From contig NZ_JAGS01000001.1 in assembly GCF_000526775.1 (NCBI RefSeq), forward strand, positions 3,224,001 through 3,288,000: a DNA stretch of 64,000 nucleotides, written 5' to 3'. The notes beneath the pieces are model-generated. The model was not told the DNA's origin. It saw only the letters and a list, made by a program, of their open reading frames with translations, and searched no databases. The DNA comes from Ruminococcus albus AD2013. Lineage in GTDB: Bacteria > Bacillota > Clostridia > Oscillospirales > Ruminococcaceae. Positions 1 to 8,652 of the stretch are shown here, piece after piece. Each line of letters begins with the position of its first letter. The first letter of the stretch is position 1. The position numbers and the translations under genes are program-made.

Positions 1-2
1 TA

Positions 3-1154
3 GCACCCGACGATCCGCTGGTACTGGGCATGGTAGACGCTTTGCAGGCTGAGGGCTTCAAGACCTTCGGACCTAAAAAGGCAGCCGCTATAATCGAGGG
101 TTCAAAGGTATTCTCCAAGGAACTGATGAAGAAATACTCTATCCCCACTGCGGGCTACGAGGTATTCAAGGACAGCGAGTCTGCTATAGCTTACGTTAAG
201 CAGCAGAACACTTATCCCGCTGTTATAAAGGCTGACGGTCTTGCACTGGGCAAGGGCGTTATACTTGCGCAGAACGAGGAAGAAGCTGTAACAGCTATCA
301 AGGAAATGATAGATGATAAAAAGTTCGGCGACAGCAGTTCCACTATCGTCGTTGAAGAGTATCTCACAGGCCCCGAGGTATCTGTACTCAGCTTCACAGA
401 CGGCAAAACTGTCGTTCCTATGATATCCTCCATGGATCACAAGAGAGCACTCGATAACGATGAGGGTCTCAACACAGGCGGAATGGGCACTGTATCTCCT
501 AACCCCTACTACACCGAAGCAATAGCTAAGGAGTGTATGGAGAAGATATTCCTGCCTACCATCAATGCCATGAATTCCGAGGGCAGAACTTTTGAGGGCT
601 GTCTGTATTTCGGACTTATGCTCACTCCCAAGGGACCCAAGGTCATCGAGTACAACTGCCGTTTCGGCGACCCCGAAACACAGGTAGTTCTGCCTATGCT
701 GAAAACAGATCTCGTTGACATCATGGAAGCTATCTATGACCATAAGCTCAGCAAACTCAACGTTGAATGGGCAGAGGGCAGCTGTGCCTGTGTTATAATG
801 GCAAGCGGCGGATACCCCCTCTCTTACCCCAAGGGAATCGAGATCAAGGGTCTTGACGCTAAGGGACAGGTCGAGGGCGCTCAGGTCTTCCATGCGGGAA
901 CAAAGCTTGCTGACGGCAAGTTCCTCACCAGCGGCGGACGTGTTCTCGGCGTTACCGCAAAGGGTCTTACCCTGAATTCGGCTCTTGAAAAAGCATATCA
1001 GGGCGTTGAAAAGATCACCTTCGAGGGCGCACACTTCCGTAAGGATATCGGTCAGCGCGCACTGAAAGCACTCGATAGCGACCCCCTCCACCTCGGCTAT
1101 AAAGACGATATGGAGGACTACATCGAAGAAAACGGCGTTTATCTCCGTCAGTGA
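3..1154 (+). CDS. purD: Phosphoribosylamine-glycine ligase (GAR synthetase), 5' end outside window
   Basis: This is the second step of de novo purine synthesis: ATP-dependent joining of glycine to phosphoribosylamine. The reading frame is already open at base 3 (APDDPLVLG matches the family just before residue 80), so the real start lies upstream and the visible 383 codons are about 90% of a typical 420-residue PurD. The ATP-grasp domain is clear, with IPTAGY, the AVIKADGLALGKGV nucleotide-binding stretch, EEYLTGPEVS, and a late FGDPETQ metal/ATP site. The ATG at base 30 is internal, not a start. A large palindromic element begins a few bases after the stop and separates it from convergent metY. 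purB lies 5 kb away on the other strand, so the purine genes here are not one operon. Identification is firm. Confidence 0.96.
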   Translation, partial: APDDPLVLGMVDALQAEGFKTFGPKKAAAIIEGSKVFSKELMKKYSIPTAGYEVFKDSESAIAYVKQQNTYPAVIKADGLALGKGVILAQNEEEAVTAIKEMIDDKKFGDSSSTIVVEEYLTGPEVSVLSFTDGKTVVPMISSMDHKRALDNDEGLNTGGMGTVSPNPYYTEAIAKECMEKIFLPTINAMNSEGRTFEGCLYFGLMLTPKGPKVIEYNCRFGDPETQVVLPMLKTDLVDIMEAIYDHKLSKLNVEWAEGSCACVIMASGGYPLSYPKGIEIKGLDAKGQVEGAQVFHAGTKLADGKFLTSGGRVLGVTAKGLTLNSALEKAYQGVEKITFEGAHFRKDIGQRALKALDSDPLHLGYKDDMEDYIEENGVYLRQ

Positions 1155-1161
1155 TTGATGA

Positions 1162-1425
1162 TTTAACTTACGAACTGCGAGGTTGATTGGGGGAAAAACC
1201 TTTTGAAAAAGGGTTATTCCCCCAAACCCCTTTTCCTAAAACTTTTTACTTAGGTAAGCGGGGGATAGCTATTCTAAAATAGAAAACAAAATGCGGGGGA
1301 TAGCTGTACTTTTAAAGTACGGCTATCCCCCGCTTACCTATATAAAAGTCTTTGGAAAGGAGTCTGAGGGAGAACCTTTCATCAGAAAGGTTTCCCTCAG
1401 TGAATCCCGCAGTCCGTAAGTTAAA
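1162..1425. repeat. 264-bp nested palindromic element between convergent purD and metY
   Basis: Outer arms 1162-1179 and 1408-1425 are inverted repeats with one mismatch. Inside them are three hairpins: 1189-1223 (GGGGGAA...TTCCCCC), 1293-1333 (20-bp arms, one G:U) and about 1364-1400 (CTGAGGGAGAACCTTTC with its complement). A second left arm at 1251-1269 is a perfect 19-bp complement of 1322-1340, so two left arms compete for one right arm. Further A/T-rich parts of the left half (about 1225-1250) also match the right half inversely. It fills the whole gap between two converging genes and could end transcription both ways. It resembles a MITE-like or intergenic palindromic repeat, but no transposase is nearby and copy number cannot be judged from one window. 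Confidence 0.8.
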
Positions 1426-1432
1426 CTATCGA

Positions 1433-2704
1433 TCAGATAGCCGCAAATGCCTGCTTCAGATCGTCCAGTATATCCTCAACGTTTTCAAGACCAACGGAGA
1501 ATCTTATCATACCTCCGTCGATGCCTGCGGCTACCAGCTGTTCCTCGGTAAGCTGTCTGTGTGTAGCAGAAGCGGGGTGCAGTACGCAGGTACGGATATC
1601 TGCAACGTGAACTTCGTTGGAAGCCAGTTTCAGGCTGTCCATGAACTTGACAGCAACAGGTCTGCCGCCCTTGATGGAGAAGCTGATAACGCCCGAAGCA
1701 CCCAGAGGCAGATACTTCTGTACCAGAGGATAGTACTTGTTGCCCTCCAGACCGGGATAGAACACGCTCTCAACCTTGTCGTTATTGTTCAGGTACTCAG
1801 CTACAATCTTAGCATTCTCAACATACTGCTTCATACGTACAGGCAGTGTTTCCAGACCGAGGTTCAGCAGGAAAGAGGAGTTAGCCGCAGGGTAGCAGCC
1901 GAAGTCTCTCATCAGCTGCATACGAGCCTTTACGATGAAAGGTGCAAAAGGATACTTCTCGGTGTAGATAGTGCCGTGATAGCTCTCATCGGGTTCAGTC
2001 ATGCATGGGAACTTTCCGCTTGCTGCCCAGTCGAACTTGCCGCTGTCAACGATAACGCCGCCTACCTGTACTGCATGGCCGTCCATGTACTTTGATGTAG
2101 AGTGTATAACGATATCAGCACCCCACTCGATAGGTCTGCAAAGTATAGGTGTAGCAAAGGTGTTGTCAACTATCAGCGGAACGCCGTTAGCGTGTGCAGC
2201 CTTTGCGAACTTTTCGATATCCAGTACTGTCAGCGAGGGGTTAGCGATAGTCTCACCGAATACCAGCTTGGTGTTGGGCTTGAAAGCAGCCATCAGCTCT
2301 TCCTCTGTGCAGTCAGGGTCAACCCATATGCACTCGATGCCCAGCTTTTTCAGTGTTATGCTGAACAGGTTGATAGTACCGCCGTATATAGCGGTAGAAG
2401 CGATAAAGCTGTCGCCGCTCTCGCAGATGTTCAGTATCGAGCAGAGAGAAGCAGCCTGACCCGAAGAGGTACACATAGCAGCCACACCGCCCTCCAGAGC
2501 AGCGATCTTCTTTTCAACCGCATCAGTGGTGGGGTTCTCGAATCTGCCGTAGATAAGGCTGAGGGTGGGGTCATCAAATACCGCAGCCACAGCATCGGTT
2601 GAGTCATAAACATAAGTAGTGCTCTGTACTATCGGCACAACTCTGGGTTCTCCGTTCTTGGGGGTATATCCCTCATGCAAACATTTAGTTTCGATCTTCA
2701 TCAT
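1433..2704 (-). CDS. metY: O-acetylhomoserine sulfhydrylase (aminocarboxypropyltransferase/cysteine synthase)
   Basis: A PLP enzyme of the Cys/Met gamma family that makes homocysteine from O-acetylhomoserine and sulfide. At 423 residues it has the length of MetY rather than the shorter MetB/MetC. The Schiff-base lysine is K205 in HSTSKYMDGH, the pyridine-binding aspartate is D180 in LIVDNTF, and the phosphate-binding YGRFENPT is near 52-59. Two adjacent ATGs are possible; GAAAGGA sits 6 bases before the first. The start lies 11 bases after the stop of the upstream lipoprotein gene, so it may be last in a minus-strand operon. No SAM riboswitch is visible upstream, unlike metK at the far end of the window. 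Confidence 0.94.
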   Translation of the reverse strand: MMKIETKCLHEGYTPKNGEPRVVPIVQSTTYVYDSTDAVAAVFDDPTLSLIYGRFENPTTDAVEKKIAALEGGVAAMCTSSGQAASLCSILNICESGDSFIASTAIYGGTINLFSITLKKLGIECIWVDPDCTEEELMAAFKPNTKLVFGETIANPSLTVLDIEKFAKAAHANGVPLIVDNTFATPILCRPIEWGADIVIHSTSKYMDGHAVQVGGVIVDSGKFDWAASGKFPCMTEPDESYHGTIYTEKYPFAPFIVKARMQLMRDFGCYPAANSSFLLNLGLETLPVRMKQYVENAKIVAEYLNNNDKVESVFYPGLEGNKYYPLVQKYLPLGASGVISFSIKGGRPVAVKFMDSLKLASNEVHVADIRTCVLHPASATHRQLTEEQLVAAGIDGGMIRFSVGLENVEDILDDLKQAFAAI

Positions 2705-2715
2705 TATCTGTCCTT

Positions 2716-3822
2716 TCAGTTATATTTATATGTCAAGCTGAATCCATTCAGCTTTATATCAAATTTTTCATTCACGTCATTAATCGCTTCAATACTGCTT
2801 TGGAGTTTCTCGACAGGGAAGTTGTCGAGCTCTAATCTACCCTCTATGCAGTTATCTTTGGGTGAACTTATCCAATCAGTTTCACCGAATGCTTCTTCGA
2901 TATAGTCAGCCGCTTCATTGTACTGACTTGATGGTTCTGTGCACTGTATGCGCACTAATATACTTCCTGTGTCATAGCTATCAGGTGAATTGCTGTTCTG
3001 TTCTTTATACACCGAAGTCGGCAGATCAGTCTTTGTGACTGTTATCCTGTTTTCGCCTTTCTCTGACAGCTGGGGCACAAAGCTGCTTTCGATATCTTGA
3101 TTTATCCCATCAGCGTCGCTCTTTACTGTTAAAAAACGCAATAATATCATTCCATCGCTGCCCATGTATCTGATCGAAGCTTGGAAAGCATCATACTTTT
3201 TGAGTATAGCCTCATATTTTGCAGTATTGAAACTGTTGGGTTCTATACAGGCATTCACCAGTGAAATCCCTGCCGAAGCCATTTTTGACTCCGATGGTCT
3301 TTTCCAATCCTTGATCTCATCAGGGAGATCTGCTTTTGGTATTACTGCATAAAACCAGCGCTTCACATTGTCATCGGTCATGCCATCTTCTGTCTTTGTG
3401 ATGTTCAGCATCACTTTTGTTCCGCTGATAAGCACGCGGTCGATAACATATTTGTCACCGCTGCTTCCTGCTCCTGTTTTTGCAAACAGGGTGTACTTGT
3501 CAAAGTCGATGTCGTCGAATTCAGGTACATCACCGCAGAAGCTTTTGAATATTTTGTATTCCTCTGTTGAATCAACCATGTAATCATATTTCATTATCAG
3601 ACTACTGTACTGTACGTGACTGATTATTCCGGTGGACAATTTTTCGTCAGAGATTTCTGTCATACTGTCGGGAATATCCGGTGAAACATCTGAAGATACC
3701 TGCTCAGCAGTATCATTCACAGCAGAAGTCTCAGCTTTGCTTTCGGCTTTGCTGTCATTATTTGAAGCACCTGCACAGCCTGCAAGTGCTAATGCCAAAA
3801 TCAACGGAAAGATCTTTTTCAC
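2716..3822 (-). CDS. Secreted lipoprotein of unknown function
   Basis: I do not recognise a family. The 368-residue product starts with a short lipoprotein signal peptide (MKKIFPLILALALAGC, lipobox LAGC with Cys16 as the expected lipidated residue). A low-complexity Ser/Lys/Ala/Glu linker of about 35 residues follows, then a globular domain rich in beta-type sequence. It should be anchored to the outer face of the membrane. The start is a GTG preceded by GAGGTGATAAT; the in-frame context offers no better ATG. It lies between two unknown genes and metY, all on the same strand with gaps of 56 and 11 bases, so co-transcription is plausible, but the sequence gives no functional link to sulfur metabolism. 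Confidence 0.75.
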   Translation of the reverse strand: MKKIFPLILALALAGCAGASNNDSKAESKAETSAVNDTAEQVSSDVSPDIPDSMTEISDEKLSTGIISHVQYSSLIMKYDYMVDSTEEYKIFKSFCGDVPEFDDIDFDKYTLFAKTGAGSSGDKYVIDRVLISGTKVMLNITKTEDGMTDDNVKRWFYAVIPKADLPDEIKDWKRPSESKMASAGISLVNACIEPNSFNTAKYEAILKKYDAFQASIRYMGSDGMILLRFLTVKSDADGINQDIESSFVPQLSEKGENRITVTKTDLPTSVYKEQNSNSPDSYDTGSILVRIQCTEPSSQYNEAADYIEEAFGETDWISSPKDNCIEGRLELDNFPVEKLQSSIEAINDVNEKFDIKLNGFSLTYKYN

Positions 3823-3878
3823 ATTATCACCTCGTCAAATAACTCAGATGTCACAGGTCGTATGGGATTTCGTGCCTT

Positions 3879-4505
3879 TCACCTGCAAAAACTATTATAA
3901 TCCACCTTGCTCATGCTGACAGCGCTCTCCATAGCTATCCGCGCCGCCTCGGTGACGTCCATCTGTTTTCCCGCCGCGAATACTGCCTTTTGCAGAGCAA
4001 TGCCGTATATGATATGCAGTTCGCCGTCTGCGGCATACTTGCTTGCTATGCCGTTAAGGGGGAGCCACAGCTGTTTCAGGTAGATGCCCATATCATCGCC
4101 CACTTCGCAGGCGCGGGGCTTTCCGAAATTCTCGCCACCCACGGTGTAGGATATGTAGCGGAATATGTCGTTCACATCTGGCAGTTTACCGCCGTGCTGT
4201 TTTACAGCACCGCCTATCATCGACCATACCGAATACTTCTCGTTGACGAGAGGTTCGTTTATAAGGTCGCCGAAATAGAATTTCCTGCCCTGCTTGTCGG
4301 TCATTATCGTGAACACCTTGTCCTCCGAAAGACCGTTCTTTTTCATGAACATCACGCGCACATCTTTCTGACAGGAGTATCCCGCCAGTGCGCCCACCGC
4401 ACATATCAGCGACTGAGGGTGTATCTCCGCCCTGCCGCCACGCATGGCATTTATAAGGCGGTCAAGTATCTCGTCCGCCGCTTTCTGATATTTTGCAATA
4501 TCCAT
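3879..4505 (-). CDS. Hypothetical protein, 208 aa
   Basis: No family recognised. It is a soluble protein without signal peptide or membrane segment. The N-terminal part looks helical (MDIAKYQKAADEILDRL), and a central part contains CAVGALAGYSCQ and GRKFYFGDLINEP. It begins 4 bases after the stop of the upstream membrane gene, which points to translational coupling, and its Shine-Dalgarno is weak (AAGAAGAGTG). Codon usage matches its neighbours. It is probably a housekeeping or lineage-specific gene of the same operon; nothing in the sequence supports a more precise role. Confidence 0.7.
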   Translation of the reverse strand: MDIAKYQKAADEILDRLINAMRGGRAEIHPQSLICAVGALAGYSCQKDVRVMFMKKNGLSEDKVFTIMTDKQGRKFYFGDLINEPLVNEKYSVWSMIGGAVKQHGGKLPDVNDIFRYISYTVGGENFGKPRACEVGDDMGIYLKQLWLPLNGIASKYAADGELHIIYGIALQKAVFAAGKQMDVTEAARIAMESAVSMSKVDYNSFCR

Positions 4506-4509
4506 TATA

Positions 4510-5358
4510 TCACTCTTCTTTTTCGATGTTATCGGGCAACCCGATTATCTCTTCGGGAACTGTCACTTCCTCTTTTCTCAGAAATTTCAGAAACCCCCGA
4601 TAGCAGTCATTAATATAGCCGTAGTAAAAATAATCAGCTATATAGTCCGAACCGAAATATGTACAACCTACCGACACCATTTCCGATGGGTCTTCCACGT
4701 CGCCGTAGTCAAATCGGACTTCGTATGTGAAATACGCATTATCGCTCTCGGCAGTGCCGCTGAAAACGGTTGGCATATCGGTCGTATAATCAAACTTGTT
4801 GGGGTTATCGTCGGTGTATTTTTCCCACCACTGACTTCTGATCTTTTTTAGTTCCTCAACACAGCTTTTGTCGGGGTAATGTGCTATTCGTGCTGAAGCA
4901 GTGAAATACTCCAAGGATTTTTCGTCATTCACGCCCGATACAAGAAAGCCGTTCGTACAGCCATCAAAGGTCTTGTCGGAAATCTCTGCTGAGTTAGCAT
5001 CGAGATATTCATGATACTGTTCGTTCTCGTATTCGGCTATGACTTCACCAAGCAAAGTGGCAGTTTGGCTGTCAAGTTCTGTCGCGGAGTTATCGTCGTG
5101 GTTGCTGTGCCTAAGGTAATTTTTCAATCCAATGTTATCTGTTTTAACATCGGAGAAGCAACTGCGTTCGATATCAGCTCTCACGATATCAATATCCAGA
5201 TCCTCTATATTGAAATTCGCCTTGCTGTAATCATCGGCTATACGAACTGCATGGTCGTAATCCAGCCTTTGGAACTTAGCGAGCGTAACTATTGAAAATC
5301 CGATCGCCGCCAGCACTGCACAAGACCCAGCCAACACCTTAATATCCGTTTTATCCAT
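4510..5358 (-). CDS. Membrane-anchored hypothetical protein, 282 aa
   Basis: One N-terminal transmembrane segment (about residues 7-27, VLAGSCAVLAAIGFSIVTLA) is followed by a large acidic, probably extracellular domain rich in Asp, Tyr and aromatic residues. There is no lipobox and no obvious cleavage site, so it is most likely a bitopic membrane protein. The family is not recognised. Its ATG overlaps the last codons of the upstream DUF2085-type gene by 8 bases and its stop is 4 bases from the next gene, so it sits inside a tight operon of small envelope and unknown genes. Confidence 0.7.
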   Translation of the reverse strand: MDKTDIKVLAGSCAVLAAIGFSIVTLAKFQRLDYDHAVRIADDYSKANFNIEDLDIDIVRADIERSCFSDVKTDNIGLKNYLRHSNHDDNSATELDSQTATLLGEVIAEYENEQYHEYLDANSAEISDKTFDGCTNGFLVSGVNDEKSLEYFTASARIAHYPDKSCVEELKKIRSQWWEKYTDDNPNKFDYTTDMPTVFSGTAESDNAYFTYEVRFDYGDVEDPSEMVSVGCTYFGSDYIADYFYYGYINDCYRGFLKFLRKEEVTVPEEIIGLPDNIEKEE

Positions 5359-5728
5359 GAGTTTTCCTCAGTATCTTCGAGAATATCCGCTTTAGCATCA
5401 TCGCATACACCACCGCCGTCCCGAAACCGCCGACCACTCCCGTGACCAGCCGCCTTGTGTTGGTGGATTCCTTTATCTTCAGCGCCTGCAATACCCAGTC
5501 CGCCAGCATTACTTCGCAAAGGCATACCGCCGCCCACGGTGATACGCGCTTTTTCATAGCAAAGGGAAAACCGATGATATGCCCTATCAGTACACCGGTG
5601 CATCTTGCGCATACAGGAAACTGCCACTGTCCTATAAAGAAGCTTCTGTCCGCCCGCTGATGACATCCGCACCGCCCGCCGTATTCCATGGCTTTCAGCC
5701 AGATCTCCTGCTTTCTCTCCTCGGTCAT
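5351..5728 (-). CDS. DUF2085-like small membrane protein
   Basis: The 125-residue product carries the cysteine/histidine pattern I associate with DUF2085 proteins: CGCHQRADRSFFI at about 20-32 and FPVCARCTG at 37-45. Two hydrophobic, probably membrane-spanning stretches follow (about 46-58 and 63-84) and a third at about 95-112. The C-terminus is very basic. Function of the family is unknown; the Cys pairs could bind a metal. The longer open frame upstream is rejected because ATG 5728 overlaps the stop of the zinc-ribbon gene as ATGA, a classic coupling arrangement. It also overlaps the next gene by 8 bases. Confidence 0.75.
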   Translation of the reverse strand: MTEERKQEIWLKAMEYGGRCGCHQRADRSFFIGQWQFPVCARCTGVLIGHIIGFPFAMKKRVSPWAAVCLCEVMLADWVLQALKIKESTNTRRLVTGVVGGFGTAVVYAMMLKRIFSKILRKTHG

Positions 5729-5973
5729 ACCTTGAATTTCTTGTTGCAGTTGGGGCATACCCAGTAAGCACGGGTCTTTGTCTTGGTGTCCATTCCGCAA
5801 AGCCCGCACAGCAGTCCAACAGGACCCATCAGAATATATCCGCATATACCGCTGCAAACGCCGTAATCTCCGCCTGTGGTGGTGGATTCGTTTATTATCT
5901 GACAGCTGGGGCAGCCGCATCTGGGGCATACCTTTCCTCTGTAGTAACCGCTGTTATCGTATCTTCTTCTCAT
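5725..5973 (-). CDS. Small zinc-ribbon protein, 82 aa
   Basis: A short protein with two classic zinc-ribbon knuckles, CPRCGCPSC near residues 17-25 and CPNCNKKF at the C-terminus, separated by a Gly/Cys-rich hydrophobic middle (VCSGICGYILMGPVGLLCGLC) that may embed in or cross the membrane. It is the first gene of the minus-strand block running toward metY, with AGAGGAG upstream of its ATG. Its stop overlaps the start of the DUF2085-like gene by 4 bases. Proteins of this build are common and poorly characterised in Clostridia; no function is assigned. Confidence 0.75.
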   Translation of the reverse strand: MRRRYDNSGYYRGKVCPRCGCPSCQIINESTTTGGDYGVCSGICGYILMGPVGLLCGLCGMDTKTKTRAYWVCPNCNKKFKV

Positions 5974-6193
5974 TTTTGTTCTCCTCTTTTATATTCTCTT
6001 TACTTAACTTCAGCTGTCACGCTTTGCTCTTTTTATACCGCCGGGTATCAGCTATATCAGATCAAGCGATCCGCACACTAAAAAGCCGAAAACAGTGAGA
6101 GCAAGTTCGGTATCTCCCTTTGTGTTTTCAACAGGTACTTCGCCGCCGTGTCATATCTGCCCGATTTGATATCCTCTGTATTATGCCGATATT

Positions 6194-6218
6194 CCCGCGA
6201 TGAAATTTCCATCGCGGG
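6194..6218. terminator. Hairpin downstream of purB
   Basis: A perfect 9-bp stem (CCCGCGATG with CATCGCGGG) and a 7-base loop lie 29 bases beyond the purB stop. The tract after the stem is A/T-rich but is not a clean run of U on either strand, so termination is plausible rather than proven. Confidence 0.5.
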
Positions 6219-6246
6219 ATATTATCAGCCTTTATCCGTTTTATCG

Positions 6247-7686
6247 TTATACGTTGATCTCTGCAACATCATCGGATACGCCGTTAGCATCGATGATGGG
6301 CTTTACAACGTTAGCTATGAACTCATCTACCTGCTGAGGGCATCTGCCGATGTAGTTCTCGGGCTTCATTATCTCAGCCAGCTCTTCTCTGGTTACCTTG
6401 AAGATGGGGTCAGCCGCGATGAGGTCAGCAAGGTCGTTGTCAAGACCGTCCTGCTTAACATGAGCACCTGCTATCATTGAAAGCTCTCTGATATGCTCGT
6501 GGAGCTCCTGTCTGTCGCCGCCCTTTTCGCAAGCGTCCATGATTACATTCTCGGTAGCCATGAAAGGCAGTTCAGCCATAACTCTCTTGGTGATGATCTT
6601 GTCGTATACCACCAGACCGTTCTCGGGGTCGGTAACGTTCAGCATGATGTTGAGTATAGCGTCAACACCGAGGAAAGCCTCAGCTACGGAGATACGCTTG
6701 TTTGCGGAGTCGTCCAGAGTTCTCTCGAACCACTGTGTACCTGCTGTGAATGCGGGGTTCAGTACATCGCACATAACGTATCTTGCCAGTGAGCAGATTC
6801 TCTCATCTCTCATGGGGTTACGCTTGTAAGCCATTGCGGAGGAACCTATCTGGGTCTTCTCGAAAGGCTCTTCTATCTCCTTGAAGGACTGGAGAAGTCT
6901 GATATCGTTGCCGAACTTCATAGCGCTCTGTGAGATAGCAGCCAGTACCTGACATACAGCGAAGTCAACTTTTCTGGAATAGGTCTGACCCGATACGGGA
7001 ACAACTGCATCAAAGCCCATTTCCTCAGCTATCAGCTTTTCAAGCTCCTTTACCTTGTCGGTATCGCCGTGGAAAAGCTCCATGAATGAAGCCTGAGTAC
7101 CTGTTGTACCCTTTGAACCCAGAAGCTTCAGTCTGCCGAGCTGGAAATCAAGGTCTTCCAGGTCCATTACCAGCTCGTTGCACCAGAGAGTTGCTCTCTT
7201 GCCCACGGTAGTCAGCTGTGCGGGCTGGAGGTGTGTGTAAGCCAGACAAGGCAGGTTCTTGTACTTGTCAGCGAACTTAGCCAGTTGGTCGATTACCTTT
7301 ACAAGCTTTCTCTTTACGATGGTCAGAGCGTCGCGCATGATGATGACATCGGTGTTGTCGCCTACATAGCAGGAAGTCGCACCCATGTGGATTATGCCCT
7401 TGGCGTTGGGGCAAACCTCACCGTAGGTATGTACGTGAGCCATAACATCGTGGCGGAACTTCTTTTCGTACTCGGCAGCCTTGTCGTAATCAACATCGTT
7501 GATGTGAGCAGCAAGCTCATCGACCTGAGCTTGAGTAACGTTAAGACCAAGCTTCATCTCAGCCCTTGCAAGTGCTACCCAGAGTTTTCTCCAGGTGGTG
7601 AACTTCTTGTCAGCGGAGAAGATGTACTGCATCTCCTTGCTGGCATATCTTGTACAGAAGGGGGATTCATAGCTGTTAGTTGACAT
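6247..7686 (-). CDS. purB: Adenylosuccinate lyase
   Basis: It cleaves SAICAR and adenylosuccinate to release fumarate, two steps of purine synthesis. The fumarase/aspartase superfamily signature is seen as GSSAMAYKRNP (the usual proline is an alanine), with TSCYVGDNTD and a THLQPAQ substrate loop. At 479 residues it belongs with the longer, eukaryote-like class. The start at 7686 (MSTNSYE) is chosen over a longer frame because AGAGG lies 8 bases upstream. The gene is monocistronic in appearance: its own promoter at 7799-7827, a leader of about 100 bases with a CCATGCA/TGCATGG inverted repeat, and a hairpin after the stop. Confidence 0.96.
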   Translation of the reverse strand: MSTNSYESPFCTRYASKEMQYIFSADKKFTTWRKLWVALARAEMKLGLNVTQAQVDELAAHINDVDYDKAAEYEKKFRHDVMAHVHTYGEVCPNAKGIIHMGATSCYVGDNTDVIIMRDALTIVKRKLVKVIDQLAKFADKYKNLPCLAYTHLQPAQLTTVGKRATLWCNELVMDLEDLDFQLGRLKLLGSKGTTGTQASFMELFHGDTDKVKELEKLIAEEMGFDAVVPVSGQTYSRKVDFAVCQVLAAISQSAMKFGNDIRLLQSFKEIEEPFEKTQIGSSAMAYKRNPMRDERICSLARYVMCDVLNPAFTAGTQWFERTLDDSANKRISVAEAFLGVDAILNIMLNVTDPENGLVVYDKIITKRVMAELPFMATENVIMDACEKGGDRQELHEHIRELSMIAGAHVKQDGLDNDLADLIAADPIFKVTREELAEIMKPENYIGRCPQQVDEFIANVVKPIIDANGVSDDVAEINV

Positions 7687-7798
7687 AGTCATTACCTCTT
7701 TCATATAATTTCGGGTGAAAAAATATTTACCGCGATAACACCCATGCATATGACTGTAAAAAACTAATTGACAGGTGCATGGGGCATCAGATAAATTT

Positions 7799-7827
7799 AT
7801 TATACCATACTATTTTATAAAAGTAAA
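7799..7827 (-). promoter_or_regulatory. sigma-A promoter of purB
   Basis: On the minus strand, TTTACT (7822-7827) and TATAAT (7799-7804) are 17 bases apart, with an extended TGG before the -10. The predicted start near 7790 gives a leader of about 100 bases to the purB ATG. Confidence 0.75.
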
Positions 7828-7912
7828 GACACAGATGGATAAATTATCGGATATAGGCGCGGAAACAAACTGGCGCATCAGACAAACCGAGCCGCGAATC
7901 AAAGCGCGCGGT

Positions 7913-8561
7913 CAAGCCTCGCGCTAGCAGGCTTGCGGGAGCGCGAGGGCAGAGCCCTCGCATCAAGGCGTAAAAGCGACGTAGCAACCAAAAAATCAAT
8001 ATCAGACTATCTTCCCGTCAAAATGCGCGGGCAATACCAAATCCCGAGCGTGAACAAATCTATATTTCCAGTATAAACCAAGTGCGGAGATATTGTCCGC
8101 GCACGCCGTCAAACAGCGACAGCGTTTCCGATGACTCGACCCGAGGACGCTGCCGACGCAGTCGCAGCTGAGGGGCGAAAACTCACAAAGCTATGTCATA
8201 AAACCAAACCATTGACCAGCCCGGCAAACTCCGCCCCATAATTAAAATCCGGCTAACTGTTGCATGGACTTCAAGAGTGCTTCGCTCTTAACTAACGTAC
8301 TGCGGTATCAGGTCGCCCCTCGTTCCTCGGGTCGAGTCATCGGATTCGCTTCGCTGTCCGATGACGGCGCGGGCGGTCTGTGCGCCCAGCACGAAAGTGC
8401 GTATCACAAGTTTTGTGTTCCATCGGATTTTTGTGACCGCCCGCTTTTTGATAGGGTCGGTAGATAGTCTGCTATTGATTTTATTGTTGTCACGTCGCTT
8501 TTGTGCCTTGACCGAGAGGCTCTGCCTCTCGAGCTCTCCGCAAGCCTTTCGCGAAAGGCTT
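7913..8561. repeat. Giant imperfect inverted repeat (about 650 bp) between purB and pgm
   Basis: The 965 bases between the two genes hold no credible coding frame. Segment 7913-8012 is about 80% complementary to 8462-8561, including AAAAGCGACGT, AATCAATA and CAGACTATCT. Segment 8129-8148 is a perfect 20-base complement of 8324-8343, and 8171-8178 matches 8313-8320. So two oppositely oriented copies of a roughly 250-bp GC-rich repeat face each other across a spacer of about 130 bases. Each arm also holds small perfect palindromes (for example GCCTTTCGCGAAAGGC and CGAGAGGCTCTGCCTCTCG). It could be a pair of MITE-like repeats or a large folded RNA. Confidence 0.8.
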
Positions 8562-8617
8562 GAGCCAAAGCTCTCTTCTTTGGCATTCTTATCGCAGTTT
8601 GTTTATGGCATAAAAAT

Positions 8618-8641
8618 ACCCGCAGGGAAGTTCCTGCGGGT
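8618..8641 (-). terminator. Intrinsic terminator of pgm
   Basis: An 11-12-bp GC-rich stem (ACCCGCAGG with its complement) lies 12 bases after the stop, followed on the minus strand by TATTTTTAT. Strong terminator. Confidence 0.88.
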
Positions 8642-8652
8642 AGAATGGTTTA

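Noticed and set aside
102..1091. 329-residue open frame antisense to purD
   Set aside because: It is a shadow of the conserved purD frame with no ribosome-binding site or family pattern; similar long shadows lie opposite rpoC, tuf and fusA.
1352..2602. Plus-strand frames opposite metY
   Set aside because: They are Cys/Ser-rich shadows of the metY frame without start signals.
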